Source: CAYRVX01 sp964642165 (GTDB lineage: Bacteria; Planctomycetota; Phycisphaerae; SM23-33). From it: a stretch of DNA of 40,292 nucleotides. Of the stretch, positions 1 to 8,102 are shown piece by piece. The notes beneath the pieces are model-generated. The model saw nothing but the letters and a program-made list of their open reading frames with translations, had not been told where the DNA came from and made no database searches. The number at the start of each line of letters is the position of its first letter. The first letter of the stretch is position 1. The stretch is taken from positions 1-40,292 of the forward strand of contig CAZXOC010000028.1 of NCBI GenBank assembly GCA_964642165.1, written 5' to 3'. Made by a program: the position numbers and the translations under genes.

Positions 1-1992
1 ATTCTGACTGCCGCCGCGGCGGCGCTGTTCGCAGCGGCGCCCGCCCGGGGCGAGGAGTTCGACCGCAAGGCCTGCGAGCAGGCGATCGGCAAGCAGCTCG
101 CCCGGATGGACCAGGGCGTCAGGAAGGGCCCGTACAAGGCGGACTGGAAGTCGCTCGCGGCGCACACCGCCGCGCCGGAGTGGTTCCGCGACGCCAAGGT
201 CGGCATCTACTTCCACTGGGGCGTCTACACCGTGCCGGCCTACGGCAACGAGTGGTACCCCAAGTGGATGCACACCAAGAAGGGCCGGCGCAGCTACTAC
301 AAGCACCACGTGGAGACCTACGGCGAGCCGGAGGAGTTCGGCTATCACGACTTCGTGCCGATGTTCAAGGCCGAGCACTTCGACGCGGACGAATGGGCCG
401 AGCTGCTCGCCAAGGCCGGGGCCCAGTACGCCGGGCCGGTCTGCGAGCACCACGACGGCTTCTCGATGTGGGCCAGCGAGCTGACGCCCTGGAACGCCGG
501 GAGCACCGGCCCCAAGCGCGACATCACCGGCGAGCTGGCCAAGGCGATCCGCCGGCGCGGGATGAAGTTCGTCACCACCTTCCACCACGAGCGGACGCGG
601 TCGTGGTACCCCCGCGTCGAGGGCTGGCCCACCACCAGCGACGACCCCAAGCTCCAACTGCTCTACATGAACATCCCCGAGGTGCTGTTCAACCGCATCT
701 TCCAGGCCAAGCTCGGCGAGGTCATCGACAAGTACCGGCCGGACCTGATCTGGTTCGACGGGCGGCTCGAGGAGATCCAGGACGCCTACCACCGCAAGTT
801 CCTGGCCTACTACTTCAACAACGCGAAGGAGTGGGGCAAGGACGTCGTGGTCACCACCAAGGGGCACGACTATCCGCCGGAGACCGCCGTGCAGGACTTC
901 GAGAAGGGGCGGATGGACCGGCTGACCGACTTCTGCTGGCTGACCGACGACACGATCAGCACCGGGAGCTGGTGCTACACGAAGAGCCTGCGGATCAAGC
1001 CCGCCAGCGAGGTCGTGCGCGTGCTGATCGACATCGTCAGCAAGAACGGCTGCCTGCTGCTGAACATCTCTCCGAAGTCCGACGGCACGATCCCGGACAA
1101 CCAGCGCGAGGTGCTGCTGGCCCTGGGTAGCTGGCTGGAGGTCAACGGCGAGGCGATCTACAACACGCGCCCGTGGCTGACGTTCGGCGAAGGCCCGACG
1201 CGGCTGGGCAAGGGCGGCGGCTTCGTCCGGCGCGTCCGGTACAGCGGCAAGGACATCCGCTACAGCCGGTCGAAGGACGGCAGGACGGTCTACGCCGTCG
1301 CGCTGGGCTGGCCCCGGGGCGAGACGCTGACGCTCACGGCGGTGCAGGTCGACGGCGCCGACGGCGGGAAGGTCGCCCTGCTCGGCTGCGACAAGCCGGT
1401 GACGCACCGCGTGAACGACGACAAGCAGTTGGTCATCGACGTGCCGAAGCTCGCCGAGGGCAAGCGCCCGTGCCGGTTTGCCTACACGTTCAAGCTGGCG
1501 GGCTTTCAGACGTCGCTGAGCCCGAAGCTGGTCGTCGCGCCGGCGCCGCCGGCCCCCGCGCGGCGGGGTACCAAGCCGCCCCGCAAAGAGCCCGTCCTGA
1601 GCACGGACCTGACGCTCGACGCCACGGAGGCCGGGCTCACCGGACCGACCCTCTTCCTCGAGCAGAAGGTCCCCGGGCAGACGAACATCGGGCGGTGGAA
1701 CGCCGCCGCCGCCCGGGTCCGCTGGAAGGTCCGGGTGCCGAAGGCGGGCGCCTACGCCGTCCGCGCCGTGATCGCCACCCGGGCGCCCAGCAAGCTGGCC
1801 GTCGAGGCCGCCGGGCAGACGATCCAGGCCGACCTGCCCGCCACCGGCGAGTGGGACAAGCAGCAGACCATCGAGGTGGGCCGGCTCCGGTTCGACAAGC
1901 CCGGCGAATACGAGGTGGTCGCCCGCCCGGCCGACCCGGCGACGTGGAAGGCCGTCAACCTCTGGAAACTCGAACTGACGCCCGCCAAGTGA
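1..1992 (+). CDS. Alpha-L-fucosidase, GH29, exported (5' end outside window)
   Basis: The reading frame is open from base 1 to the TGA at 1990-1992, so the gene starts upstream; the first internal ATG (106) is not the start. The first about 18 codons encode an Ala-rich hydrophobic stretch ending in ARGEEF, which looks like the end of a Sec signal peptide. Numbering from base 1, the GH29 TIM barrel covers about residues 45-380. It includes an FHWGVYTVPAYGNEWY segment, a CEHHDGF segment and DLIWFDG, whose Asp253 is the expected catalytic nucleophile. A beta-sandwich tail typical of fucosidases follows to about 500. A further about 130 residues (535-663) look like a jelly-roll carbohydrate-binding module. 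Members of this family remove terminal alpha-L-fucose from glycans, here probably outside the cytoplasm. The general acid/base could not be assigned by eye. The family call is secure; substrate linkage is not known. Confidence 0.93.
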   Translation: MLTAAAAALFAAAPARGEEFDRKACEQAIGKQLARMDQGVRKGPYKADWKSLAAHTAAPEWFRDAKVGIYFHWGVYTVPAYGNEWYPKWMHTKKGRRSYYKHHVETYGEPEEFGYHDFVPMFKAEHFDADEWAELLAKAGAQYAGPVCEHHDGFSMWASELTPWNAGSTGPKRDITGELAKAIRRRGMKFVTTFHHERTRSWYPRVEGWPTTSDDPKLQLLYMNIPEVLFNRIFQAKLGEVIDKYRPDLIWFDGRLEEIQDAYHRKFLAYYFNNAKEWGKDVVVTTKGHDYPPETAVQDFEKGRMDRLTDFCWLTDDTISTGSWCYTKSLRIKPASEVVRVLIDIVSKNGCLLLNISPKSDGTIPDNQREVLLALGSWLEVNGEAIYNTRPWLTFGEGPTRLGKGGGFVRRVRYSGKDIRYSRSKDGRTVYAVALGWPRGETLTLTAVQVDGADGGKVALLGCDKPVTHRVNDDKQLVIDVPKLAEGKRPCRFAYTFKLAGFQTSLSPKLVVAPAPPAPARRGTKPPRKEPVLSTDLTLDATEAGLTGPTLFLEQKVPGQTNIGRWNAAAARVRWKVRVPKAGAYAVRAVIATRAPSKLAVEAAGQTIQADLPATGEWDKQQTIEVGRLRFDKPGEYEVVARPADPATWKAVNLWKLELTPAK

Positions 1993-2114
1993 TCGCCGCG
2001 CGAATCGCCGGCGGTCCCGCGGGAAGCCAGACCGGGCCCCGACGCGCCCGCCGGGCTAACACTACAGCGCCACTTGGCCGAGCAAGTTGTGTAATAGGCC
2101 ACGGCGGAAGCCTA

Positions 2115-2130
2115 CCACCTTCTGGGGTGG
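2115..2130. terminator. Small hairpin between convergent genes
   Basis: CCACC and GGTGG form a 5-bp stem around a 6-base loop in the 143-bp gap between the fucosidase stop and the stop of the minus-strand permease. It lies directly downstream of the permease stop on the minus strand. There is no T-tract, so a terminator role is only a possibility. Confidence 0.25.
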
Positions 2131-2135
2131 CGCCC

Positions 2136-3032
2136 CTACATCTTCGTGCCGGTCAGGGCGATGCCCTCGATGAAGAAGCGCTGGGCGACGAAGAAGAGCA
2201 GCAGCGCGGGGAGGACCATGAGCATGGCGGCGGCCATCAGGAGGCCCCACTCCGTTCCCTGCACGCCGCGGAGGTGCGCCAGGCCCAGCGCGAGGGTCCG
2301 CTTGTTCTCGCTGGACAGGTAGATCAGCGGGCCCATGAAGTCGTTCCAGGCCCGAAGCACCGTGAAGATCATCACGGTCAGGAGGGCGGGCTTGCTGAGG
2401 GGCAGGACGATCTGCCAGAAGACGCGCCACTCCCCCGCCCCGTCGAGGCGGGCGGCCTCCAGCAGCTCCTCGGGGATCGTCAGGAAGAACTGGCGCAGGA
2501 GGAAGACGAAGAACGCGTTGCCGAAGAAGGCCGGCACGATCAGCGGCAGGAACGTGTCGATCCACCGCAGCTTGCTGAACATCACGTAGACGGGGATCAT
2601 CGTGACCTGCCCGGGGATCATCATGGTGGCCAGCAGCAGGCTGAAGACGAGCCCGCGGTCCGGCCAGCGCAGGCGCGCGAAGGCGTAGGCCGCCATCGAG
2701 CAGCTCAGCAGCGTCCCGACCGTCGAGCAGATCACGATGATGACCGTGTTGCCCATGTACCGCAGGGCGGGAAACTCGGTCAGCGCTTCGCGGTAGTGCC
2801 TATCGGTGGGCACGAAGGCCAGGGGCTTGCCGGTCTTCTCCTCGATCCACCGGGCGGTGCCGGACGGGGCGGGGAAGAACGCCGGCGGCATGCGGAACAT
2901 CGCCTCGTCGTCCTTCAGCGACGTGCCCACCAGCCAGAAGAACGGCCCGAGGAAGGCGATCAGCAGCCCCACCAGGACGACGTGCGTCATGAGGTTGCCG
3001 AGGCGCCGGCGTTCGGTGCGGCCGAGCATCAT
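2136..3032 (-). CDS. Carbohydrate ABC transporter permease, MalG type
   Basis: A 298-residue inner-membrane subunit of a CUT1-family sugar importer. It starts with a hydrophobic segment (about 17-37), has several further membrane segments, and carries the cytoplasmic EAA loop at about 188-215 (EELLEAARLDGAGEW), which contacts the ATPase. Length is normal for MalG. Two adjacent ATG codons are possible starts; the first overlaps the stop of the upstream SBP-MalF gene by four bases (ATGA, 3029-3032), implying translational coupling. The loop between TM1 and TM2 (about 45-90) is slightly long. No ATP-binding subunit follows: the next gene is the convergent fucosidase. Sugar specificity cannot be read from the sequence. 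Confidence 0.93.
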   Translation of the reverse strand: MMLGRTERRRLGNLMTHVVLVGLLIAFLGPFFWLVGTSLKDDEAMFRMPPAFFPAPSGTARWIEEKTGKPLAFVPTDRHYREALTEFPALRYMGNTVIIVICSTVGTLLSCSMAAYAFARLRWPDRGLVFSLLLATMMIPGQVTMIPVYVMFSKLRWIDTFLPLIVPAFFGNAFFVFLLRQFFLTIPEELLEAARLDGAGEWRVFWQIVLPLSKPALLTVMIFTVLRAWNDFMGPLIYLSSENKRTLALGLAHLRGVQGTEWGLLMAAAMLMVLPALLLFFVAQRFFIEGIALTGTKM

Positions 3033-5458
3033 CGCTGCGCCCCCTCGTAGTACACCCAGCGCCTGGCGAGCACGAACTGGAGGCCGGTGATGGCGAGGAT
3101 GATGAGGAACAGCACCCACGCCATGGCGGCGGCGTAGCCCATGTGGAGGTTCTCGAAGGCCTCGCGGTAGAGGTAGAGCACGTAGAAGAGGGTGGAGTTG
3201 AGCGGCCCGCCCTGGGTGACCAGGTACGCCTGTGTGAAGACCTGCAGGGCGTGGATGAGGCCCATGACGAACATGAAGAACATCGCGGGGGAGATCATCG
3301 GCAGCGTGACGTTGCGGAACTTCCGCCAGGCGCCCGCGCCGTCGATGTCGGCGGCCTCGTAGAGCGTTCGCGGGACGCCCTGGAGTGCGGCGAGGAAGAT
3401 GATCATCCCGCCGCCGACGCCCCACATGCCCATGACGACGAGGGCGGGCTTGGACCAGTCCATGCTGGTGAGCCAGGGCACGGCCGGGAGGTGGAGGTAG
3501 TCCAGCACGACGTTGATGAGCCCGTACTCGCCGTTGAACAGCCACATCCACAGCAGGCTGCCGGCGACCATGGGCATGACGGTGGGCAGGTAGAAGCAGG
3601 TGCGGTAGAGGGCCCGCCCGCGGATGCGGCGGTTGAGCAGCAGCGCGAGGCTCAGGGCGAGCGTGATGTTGACCGGCACGGAGATGGCGGCGAAGTAGAA
3701 CGTGTTGCCGAGGGCCTTGAGGAAGTAGCGGTCCTCGCCGAAGAGCTCGCGGTAGTTTCGCAGTCCGGCCCAGGTGGCGGGGGTGAGGATCTCGTAGCGG
3801 GTGAGGCTGTAGACCGCCGACAGGAGGATCGGCCCGAGGGTGAACAGCGCCAGGCCGAGGATCGCCGGCGCGGCGAAGAGGTACCCCGCCACCGCCTGGC
3901 GCCGGTGGATGCTCAGCGCCTTGACGCGGCGGTAGGAGTACCACCCGCGAGCGGCCAGAAGCAGCAGCAGCGCGCCGCCGATCATCGAGCCGAGCACCGC
4001 CCAGTTCACGGGGGGCCCGAGGGCGGCCTCCTTCTCGTGGAAGCGGTCGAGGAGCTTCTGGACCTCGTGGTTGGAGCGGTCCAGGGCCTGCTTCGGGGTG
4101 AGCCTGCCGTGGACGACCTGGTCGACGGCGACCTGCAGCTCGATGGCGATGGCCGAGCCGGCGGGCGTGACGGGGCGGTAGCGGGAGACGTCCATCTGCT
4201 CGATCGCCAGGCGCCAGAAGGCCTTCATCCGCGCGCGTTCGTCGCGGTCGCGGGCCTCCCGGCGGGCGCGGTCCTCGGGGCCCTCGTCGCCGTGGGCGGC
4301 GGCCTCCTTCCGCTGGCGCGCCCGGAGGTACTGCTCGTAGAGCGAATCGTCCGCGGACTCGCGGCGAGCGGGCAGCTTGTCGCTGTACCCGGCCATGTGC
4401 CGCTGCGAGGCGTCCGAGAGGATGTGCTTGCAGAACGCCCAGGAGCCCTCGACGTGCCGGATGCCGCGAGGCAGCACCAGGGCGAAGCCCCCCGACCACG
4501 TCGCGGGCGTACCGTCTTCGGGATACGGGCAGGCCGCCGTGCCCCAGTCCAGGTGCGCGCCGTAGCGCTTGATGATGTCCACCGCCCCGACGTCCCAGAC
4601 GACCATCGCGATCTTGCCCGTGATGAACGGGTTCTGCGCGTCCGGGCCGAAGCCCTCCTGGAGCGTCATCAGGTTCGCCAGCCCGTACTTGCCGACGAAG
4701 TCGCGAACCCACGCCATGGCCTCGACGTTCTTCGGATGGTTCAGCCGGGCCGTCCGCCCGTCCGGCGAGAGGAACGTCCCGCCCTTCTGCCAGCCGTAGA
4801 GGTACAACGACCCGATGTTGCCGTAGATGGGCAGGTAGCCGACGCAGTCCAGGCGGTCGCTGTCCGGGCGCCGCCGCGTGATGGTGTGCGAGTAGGCCTC
4901 CAGCTCCTTCCACGTCCTCGGCGGGCGGTTGGGATCCAGGCCGGCGGCGCGGAGCTCCCCGGCGGCCGCGCGGAACACCGCCTTGTTGTAGTACAGAATG
5001 CGGACGTCCGTGTCGTACGGCACGGAGTACATGCGCCCGTCGTAGAAGCATTCCTCCCAGGGCGCCTCGAAGAAGTCCTCCTTGCGGACGCCGTCGCGGC
5101 GGGCCAGCTCGTCGAGGGGCAGGAAGGCGTTGCGGGCGGCGTAGCTGGCGACGCGGTAGCGGTCGAAGACGGCGACGTCCGGCGGCACGCGCCCGGCGGT
5201 GGCCCGCAGCATCTTGTCGTGGATCTGCTGGTAGGGGATGTCCACCTGCTCGACGGTGTACTCGGCGTTGGTGGCATTGAAGCGGCGGACGAGCTCGGTG
5301 ACGGACTCGTGGCGCGTCCCGGCCGTGAAGAGGTTCCAGAAGACCAGCTTCGTCCGCCCGTCCGGCGGCGCGGCGCGGAGCGGGCCCGCGGCGGCGCCGA
5401 TCGCGACGGCGCCCAGGAGGCAAACGCCGGCGGCATGGACCAGCCGATGCGGCTTCAT
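3029..5458 (-). CDS. Solute-binding protein fused to MalF-type permease (fusion 1)
   Basis: A single 809-residue frame joins two importer subunits that are normally separate. Residues 1-30 are a Sec-type signal or anchor (MKPHRLVHAAG followed by a hydrophobic run). Residues about 35-480 are a family 1 extracellular solute-binding protein: KLVFWNLF start, PPDVAVFDRY, ECFYDGRMYSVPYDTD, WSGGFALVLP. A charged Glu/Arg-rich stretch (371-412) interrupts its C-terminal part. A transmembrane segment (486-503) then leads into a complete MalF permease with TM1 from about 524 and an EAA loop at 699-724 (LYEAADIDGAGAW). The binding protein would therefore be permanently tethered to the translocation pore. 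The ATG at 5458 was chosen because the signal peptide begins there; an AAGGG lies just upstream. The gene is coupled to the MalG gene by a 4-base overlap. Domain calls are secure; the substrate is unknown. Confidence 0.9.
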   Translation of the reverse strand: MKPHRLVHAAGVCLLGAVAIGAAAGPLRAAPPDGRTKLVFWNLFTAGTRHESVTELVRRFNATNAEYTVEQVDIPYQQIHDKMLRATAGRVPPDVAVFDRYRVASYAARNAFLPLDELARRDGVRKEDFFEAPWEECFYDGRMYSVPYDTDVRILYYNKAVFRAAAGELRAAGLDPNRPPRTWKELEAYSHTITRRRPDSDRLDCVGYLPIYGNIGSLYLYGWQKGGTFLSPDGRTARLNHPKNVEAMAWVRDFVGKYGLANLMTLQEGFGPDAQNPFITGKIAMVVWDVGAVDIIKRYGAHLDWGTAACPYPEDGTPATWSGGFALVLPRGIRHVEGSWAFCKHILSDASQRHMAGYSDKLPARRESADDSLYEQYLRARQRKEAAAHGDEGPEDRARREARDRDERARMKAFWRLAIEQMDVSRYRPVTPAGSAIAIELQVAVDQVVHGRLTPKQALDRSNHEVQKLLDRFHEKEAALGPPVNWAVLGSMIGGALLLLLAARGWYSYRRVKALSIHRRQAVAGYLFAAPAILGLALFTLGPILLSAVYSLTRYEILTPATWAGLRNYRELFGEDRYFLKALGNTFYFAAISVPVNITLALSLALLLNRRIRGRALYRTCFYLPTVMPMVAGSLLWMWLFNGEYGLINVVLDYLHLPAVPWLTSMDWSKPALVVMGMWGVGGGMIIFLAALQGVPRTLYEAADIDGAGAWRKFRNVTLPMISPAMFFMFVMGLIHALQVFTQAYLVTQGGPLNSTLFYVLYLYREAFENLHMGYAAAMAWVLFLIILAITGLQFVLARRWVYYEGAQR

Positions 5459-5498
5459 GGGCCCTTCGACACCTCGCCGGGCGGATGTGCGCCCGAAC

Positions 5499-5510
5499 CG
5501 GGCGCGCCCG
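5499..5510. repeat. GC palindrome in the gap before fusion 1
   Basis: CGGGCGCGCCCG is a perfect 12-bp palindrome in the 61-bp gap between the stop of the FMN-binding protein gene and the start of the SBP-MalF gene. It could be a weak hairpin or a protein site. In DNA this GC-rich it may also be chance. Confidence 0.2.
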
Positions 5511-5519
5511 CGGCGGGAC

Positions 5520-5936
5520 TCAGAACGCGGTGAACTCGGTGGGGCCGAAGGCCCGCTCCTCGGTCCACAGGCCCGCCTCGCCGCCGGGCAGGCGCCAGAC
5601 GGCCAGCACGTCCCAGCCGTGCTGCTCGACCACGGGCTTGAGGAAGGTGAACTTCTCGACGATCTGCTTCTTGACCTCCAGGTCGTCGTCGCCCTCGACG
5701 CACCCGCGAACGCGGAGCTGCGTCTGCTTGTCGACGTTGTGGAAGCACATCTCCACCTGGCCATCGGCCTGGAGCTGGCGGCAGACGGCCTTCGGGCTTC
5801 CGGTGCAGAAGACCAGCCCGCCCTCGTCGGCGAGGGCGAGCATCATCGCCCGGACGCGCGGCGCGCCGCCCTCGACCGTGGCGAGGTAGAACATCGGGCT
5901 CTCGCTGACGTACTGGAGCACTTCCTGTCGGTCCAT
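5520..5936 (-). CDS. Pyridoxamine 5'-phosphate oxidase-like FMN-binding split-barrel protein
   Basis: A 138-residue soluble protein with the layout of the PNPOx-like split beta-barrel family. It has an N-terminal helix, then FYLATVEGGAPRVRAM, a VFCTGSPKAVCRQL segment that would sit at the flavin phosphate, and VEMCFHNVDKQTQLRVRG. Such proteins bind FMN or F420 and often act as small flavin reductases or general stress proteins. The short length and missing C-terminal motif argue against a true pyridoxine oxidase. The start is supported by AAGGAG 9-10 bases upstream of the ATG at 5936. It lies 61 bp upstream of the SBP-MalF gene on the same strand and may be co-transcribed, although no functional link to sugar import is evident. 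The exact reaction is unknown. Confidence 0.8.
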   Translation of the reverse strand: MDRQEVLQYVSESPMFYLATVEGGAPRVRAMMLALADEGGLVFCTGSPKAVCRQLQADGQVEMCFHNVDKQTQLRVRGCVEGDDDLEVKKQIVEKFTFLKPVVEQHGWDVLAVWRLPGGEAGLWTEERAFGPTEFTAF

Positions 5937-6017
5937 GGGGGCTCTCCTTGTTCGTGCGCGTGCCGGCGGAACGTGCAGCCGGCTGGCCCGGCCGCCGGAC
6001 GGCGCGACGCCATGCTA

Positions 6018-6053
6018 GCCTGGATTTTTGCCTGACGTAATCCTACCCCAATG
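6018..6053 (+). repeat. Left terminal inverted repeat
   Basis: It begins GCCTGGATTTTTGCC and ends CCTACCCCAATG. Reverse-complemented, it pairs with 6939-6974 with four mismatches in 36 bases. Confidence 0.8.
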
Positions 6054-6286
6054 ACGAGCGGTTGACGAGGGCTGGCTGCGCGGAGAGCGGCGGGTTTCCA
6101 ACGATTCGGGCGACCATCCTGTCTGCGTAGTGAGGTATGTTCCCTTACGTTATACGGCGAGAAAGACCCGCGTGTTTCCTCTCGTCAGGGAGGCCCGGGA
6201 GCCGCTCGATGCCAGCCATGCCCCCCATTGCGGCCGGTTTTCCGGGGAGAATACAACATCTTGGGGCCTTCCTCTCCTCTACCTCA

Positions 6287-6315
6287 TTTACTTGTGTCTG
6301 GATATGGCCTATAAT
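6287..6315 (+). promoter_or_regulatory. Promoter-like site of the transposase remnant
   Basis: TTTACT (6287-6292) and a perfect TATAAT (6310-6315) are separated by 17 bp. The expected transcript start (about 6322) falls right at the ATG at 6323. No ribosome binding site precedes that ATG, so a leaderless mRNA is possible. This is inferred from sequence match only. Confidence 0.45.
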
Positions 6316-6322
6316 ATCTTCC

Positions 6323-6919
6323 ATGATGAGTAATGAAAATGATACCCATAAACGTCGCGGCGCCGAGTTCTTCCTTCGCCCCGCTACCGCCCGGCAACGC
6401 CAGTATGAAGCCCTGCGGGCCTACCTCGTCGACGGCCTCAGCGCCCAGGAGGTCCACCGCCCGCTTCGCCAGATCGCCGCCCGCGGCCTCGGCCGCGACG
6501 AGCCGACGCTGTTCCTGACCAACGACGCGGACCTCCGGGCCACCGAGGTCGTCGAACGCTATGCCCGCCGCATGCTCATCGAGAACTGCTTGTCGGAAAA
6601 CGTGGACTTCTTCCACCTCGACGCCCTGAGCTCAGCCATCGCCATCCAGGTGGACCTCGACGTCATGCTGACGCTGATCGCCAACGGCCTCTACCGGGAC
6701 CTGGCGCGACGCCTGGAGCGATTCGAGGCGGCCAAGCCCAAGCAGATCTTCCGACGCTTCCTGGACACCCCGGCCCGCATCTCGGTCACCGAGCGCCACG
6801 TGCGCGTCCGCCTCTCGCGCCGCGCCCACCACCCCATCCTGCTGGCCAGCGGCGTGCTCGATGCCGCCCCCGCCGTCCCCTGGTGGGCCGGCCGCCGCCT
6901 GCGTCTGGAAGTCCGTTGA
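6323..6919 (+). pseudogene. Transposase, internally deleted
   Basis: The frame encodes 198 residues. Residues 10-44 (FFLRPATARQRQYEALRAY) resemble the N-terminal DNA-binding end of large planctomycete-type transposases. Residues 47-198 resemble their C-terminal end: GLGRDEPTLFLTND, then RYARRMLIEN, whose Glu87 would be the last acidic residue of a DDE triad, then VDFFHLDALSSAIAI. The central region with the other two catalytic acids is missing, so the two ends appear joined in frame by an internal deletion. The product should not be catalytic. The start may be either of two adjacent ATGs (6323 or 6326). It lies inside the inverted repeats at 6018-6053 and 6939-6974. The resemblance is from recall of the family, not from an alignment. 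Confidence 0.65.
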
Positions 6920-6938
6920 CCCCTCCCCGCACCCCCCA

Positions 6939-6974
6939 CATTGGGGTAGGATTCCTTCAGGCGAGAATCCAGGC
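6939..6974 (-). repeat. Right terminal inverted repeat
   Basis: It begins CATTGGGGTAGGATT and ends AGAATCCAGGC. It is the inverted partner of 6018-6053 (32 of 36 positions match). Confidence 0.8.
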
Positions 6975-7009
6975 CAGACGTAGGCCAGGCCGCGTGCAAC
7001 AGGGAATGA

Positions 7010-7225
7010 TCCGCCCGGCACCGCGTGCCGTCGTGCCCCTCGTTGAACGGGCGGCGGTTCCTGCGGGCCGGCAGCGACGCCGACATCATGTTCCAGGGGC
7101 AGATCGCCCGCGGCGGGCAGGGCGACCAGGACCGCCACACGGGCTATCGCGTGGATGAGATCATCAAGGCGGCCTGGCGTTCGGCGGACGAGGACCGACC
7201 GCTGACGATCGACTGGAAGGCGTAG
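7010..7225 (+). pseudogene. Orphan C-terminal gene fragment beside the insertion sequence
   Basis: An open frame bounded by a stop at 7007-7009 ends at the TAG at 7223-7225 and begins 36 bp after the right inverted repeat. Its last about 55 residues read like a real protein end (FLRAGSDADIMFQG, RHTGYRVDEIIKAAW, DEDRPLTIDWKA). There is no ribosome binding site, signal or recognisable N-terminus. The VDEIIKAAWRSADEDRPLTI tail is faintly reminiscent of the C-terminus of Gfo/Idh/MocA sugar dehydrogenases, but I cannot assign it. The most likely reading is the 3' end of a gene lost when the neighbouring element inserted or rearranged. A chance open frame cannot be excluded. The rest of 6920-7265 holds only the right inverted repeat. 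Confidence 0.4.
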
Positions 7226-7265
7226 CCGGCGAAGGCACGTCCCCGCAGGCCGGGCAGGTTGGCGC

Positions 7266-8102
7266 TCAGCCCTTCATGCCGCTGAGCACCACGCCGCGGA
7301 CGAAGTAGCGCTGGAGCAGCAGGAACACCAGCAGCGCGGGGGCCATCACGAGGACGGCCGCCGTCATCTGGAGGGGCCAGTTCGTCGTGCCGTAGGCGTC
7401 CTTGAAGACGCTCAGCCCCACCTCCAGCGTGCGCATGTCGGTGGTGCTGGTGGCGAGCATCGGCCAGTAGAAGTCCGTCCAGGTCCAGATGAAGGCGAAG
7501 GCCCCGAGCGTCGCGAGGGCGGGCCTGGACGACGGCAGGACGACGTGCCAGTAGATCTGGAGGTCCGACGCCCCGTCGAGGCGTGCGGCCTCGTCCAGGC
7601 TGCGGGGCAGCGTCAGGAAGAACTGCCGCAGGAGGAACGTCCCGAACGCCGTCGAGAGGTACGGGTACGGCAGGATCAGCCCGGCGTAGGTGTTGAGCAG
7701 CCGCAGCTTGTGGGCCGTCAGGAACAGCGGCACGATCATCACCAGCGCCGGCACCATCATCGTCAGCAGGAAGATCACGAACAGCGTGTCCCGCCCGCGG
7801 AAGGTCATGCGCGCGAAGGCGTAGGCGGCGAGGGAGCAGATCGCCAGTTGCAGCACGACCACGCCGCCGGTCACCACCGCGCTGTTCAGCAGGAACCGCG
7901 CGACGGGCAGCTCGGCGAACGTCAGCACGTAGGCGTAGTTCCCGAAGGCCCACTCGCGCGGGGCCAGCAGCGTCCTCGGCGTGGGCACGGGCGAGAGGGG
8001 CGGATGCAGCGACGTGAAGGCCATCCACACCAGCGGGGCCACCGTCGTCGCCGCCAGGACGGCCAGCAGAACGTAGAGGACGATCTTGCGCAGGGGCTTC
8101 AC
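7266..8102 (-). CDS. Carbohydrate ABC transporter permease, MalG type (conventional importer)
   Basis: A 278-residue permease of normal MalG length. TM1 is at about 7-29, NYAYVL at 55-60, and the EAA loop at 169-195 (LDEAARLDGASDL). It is the last gene of the SBP-MalF-MalG operon. The start is GTG at 8102, chosen because it overlaps the stop of the MalF gene in the arrangement GTGA (8099-8102) and because the protein from there begins KPLRKIVLYVLL, a typical positive-then-hydrophobic N-terminus. No ATPase gene follows; the next feature downstream is the orphan fragment on the opposite strand. The substrate is unknown. Confidence 0.93.
   Translation of the reverse strand: MKPLRKIVLYVLLAVLAATTVAPLVWMAFTSLHPPLSPVPTPRTLLAPREWAFGNYAYVLTFAELPVARFLLNSAVVTGGVVVLQLAICSLAAYAFARMTFRGRDTLFVIFLLTMMVPALVMIVPLFLTAHKLRLLNTYAGLILPYPYLSTAFGTFLLRQFFLTLPRSLDEAARLDGASDLQIYWHVVLPSSRPALATLGAFAFIWTWTDFYWPMLATSTTDMRTLEVGLSVFKDAYGTTNWPLQMTAAVLVMAPALLVFLLLQRYFVRGVVLSGMKG

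Larger units (their letters stand above)
5937..6322. other. Gene-free stretch containing the left half of a decayed insertion sequence
   Basis: This 386-bp stretch has no supported coding sequence. The first about 80 bp are the upstream region of the minus-strand FMN-binding protein gene. From 6018 it is the left inverted repeat and leader of the insertion-sequence remnant. The part from about 6120 to 6350 is visibly richer in A and T than the surrounding DNA, consistent with foreign origin. Confidence 0.6.
6018..6974 (+). mobile_element. Decayed insertion sequence with 36-bp inverted repeats
   Basis: The left end (6018-6053) and the right end (6939-6974) are inverted repeats matching at 32 of 36 positions when one is reverse-complemented. 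The inner 15 bases (CATTGGGGTAGGATT on the right) match perfectly. Between them is a single plus-strand gene that looks like an internally deleted transposase, preceded by an AT-richer leader. The element would be about 957 bp. No target-site duplication could be made out at the flanks. The element family was not identified. The internal deletion suggests a non-autonomous derivative that may still be movable in trans. Confidence 0.75.
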
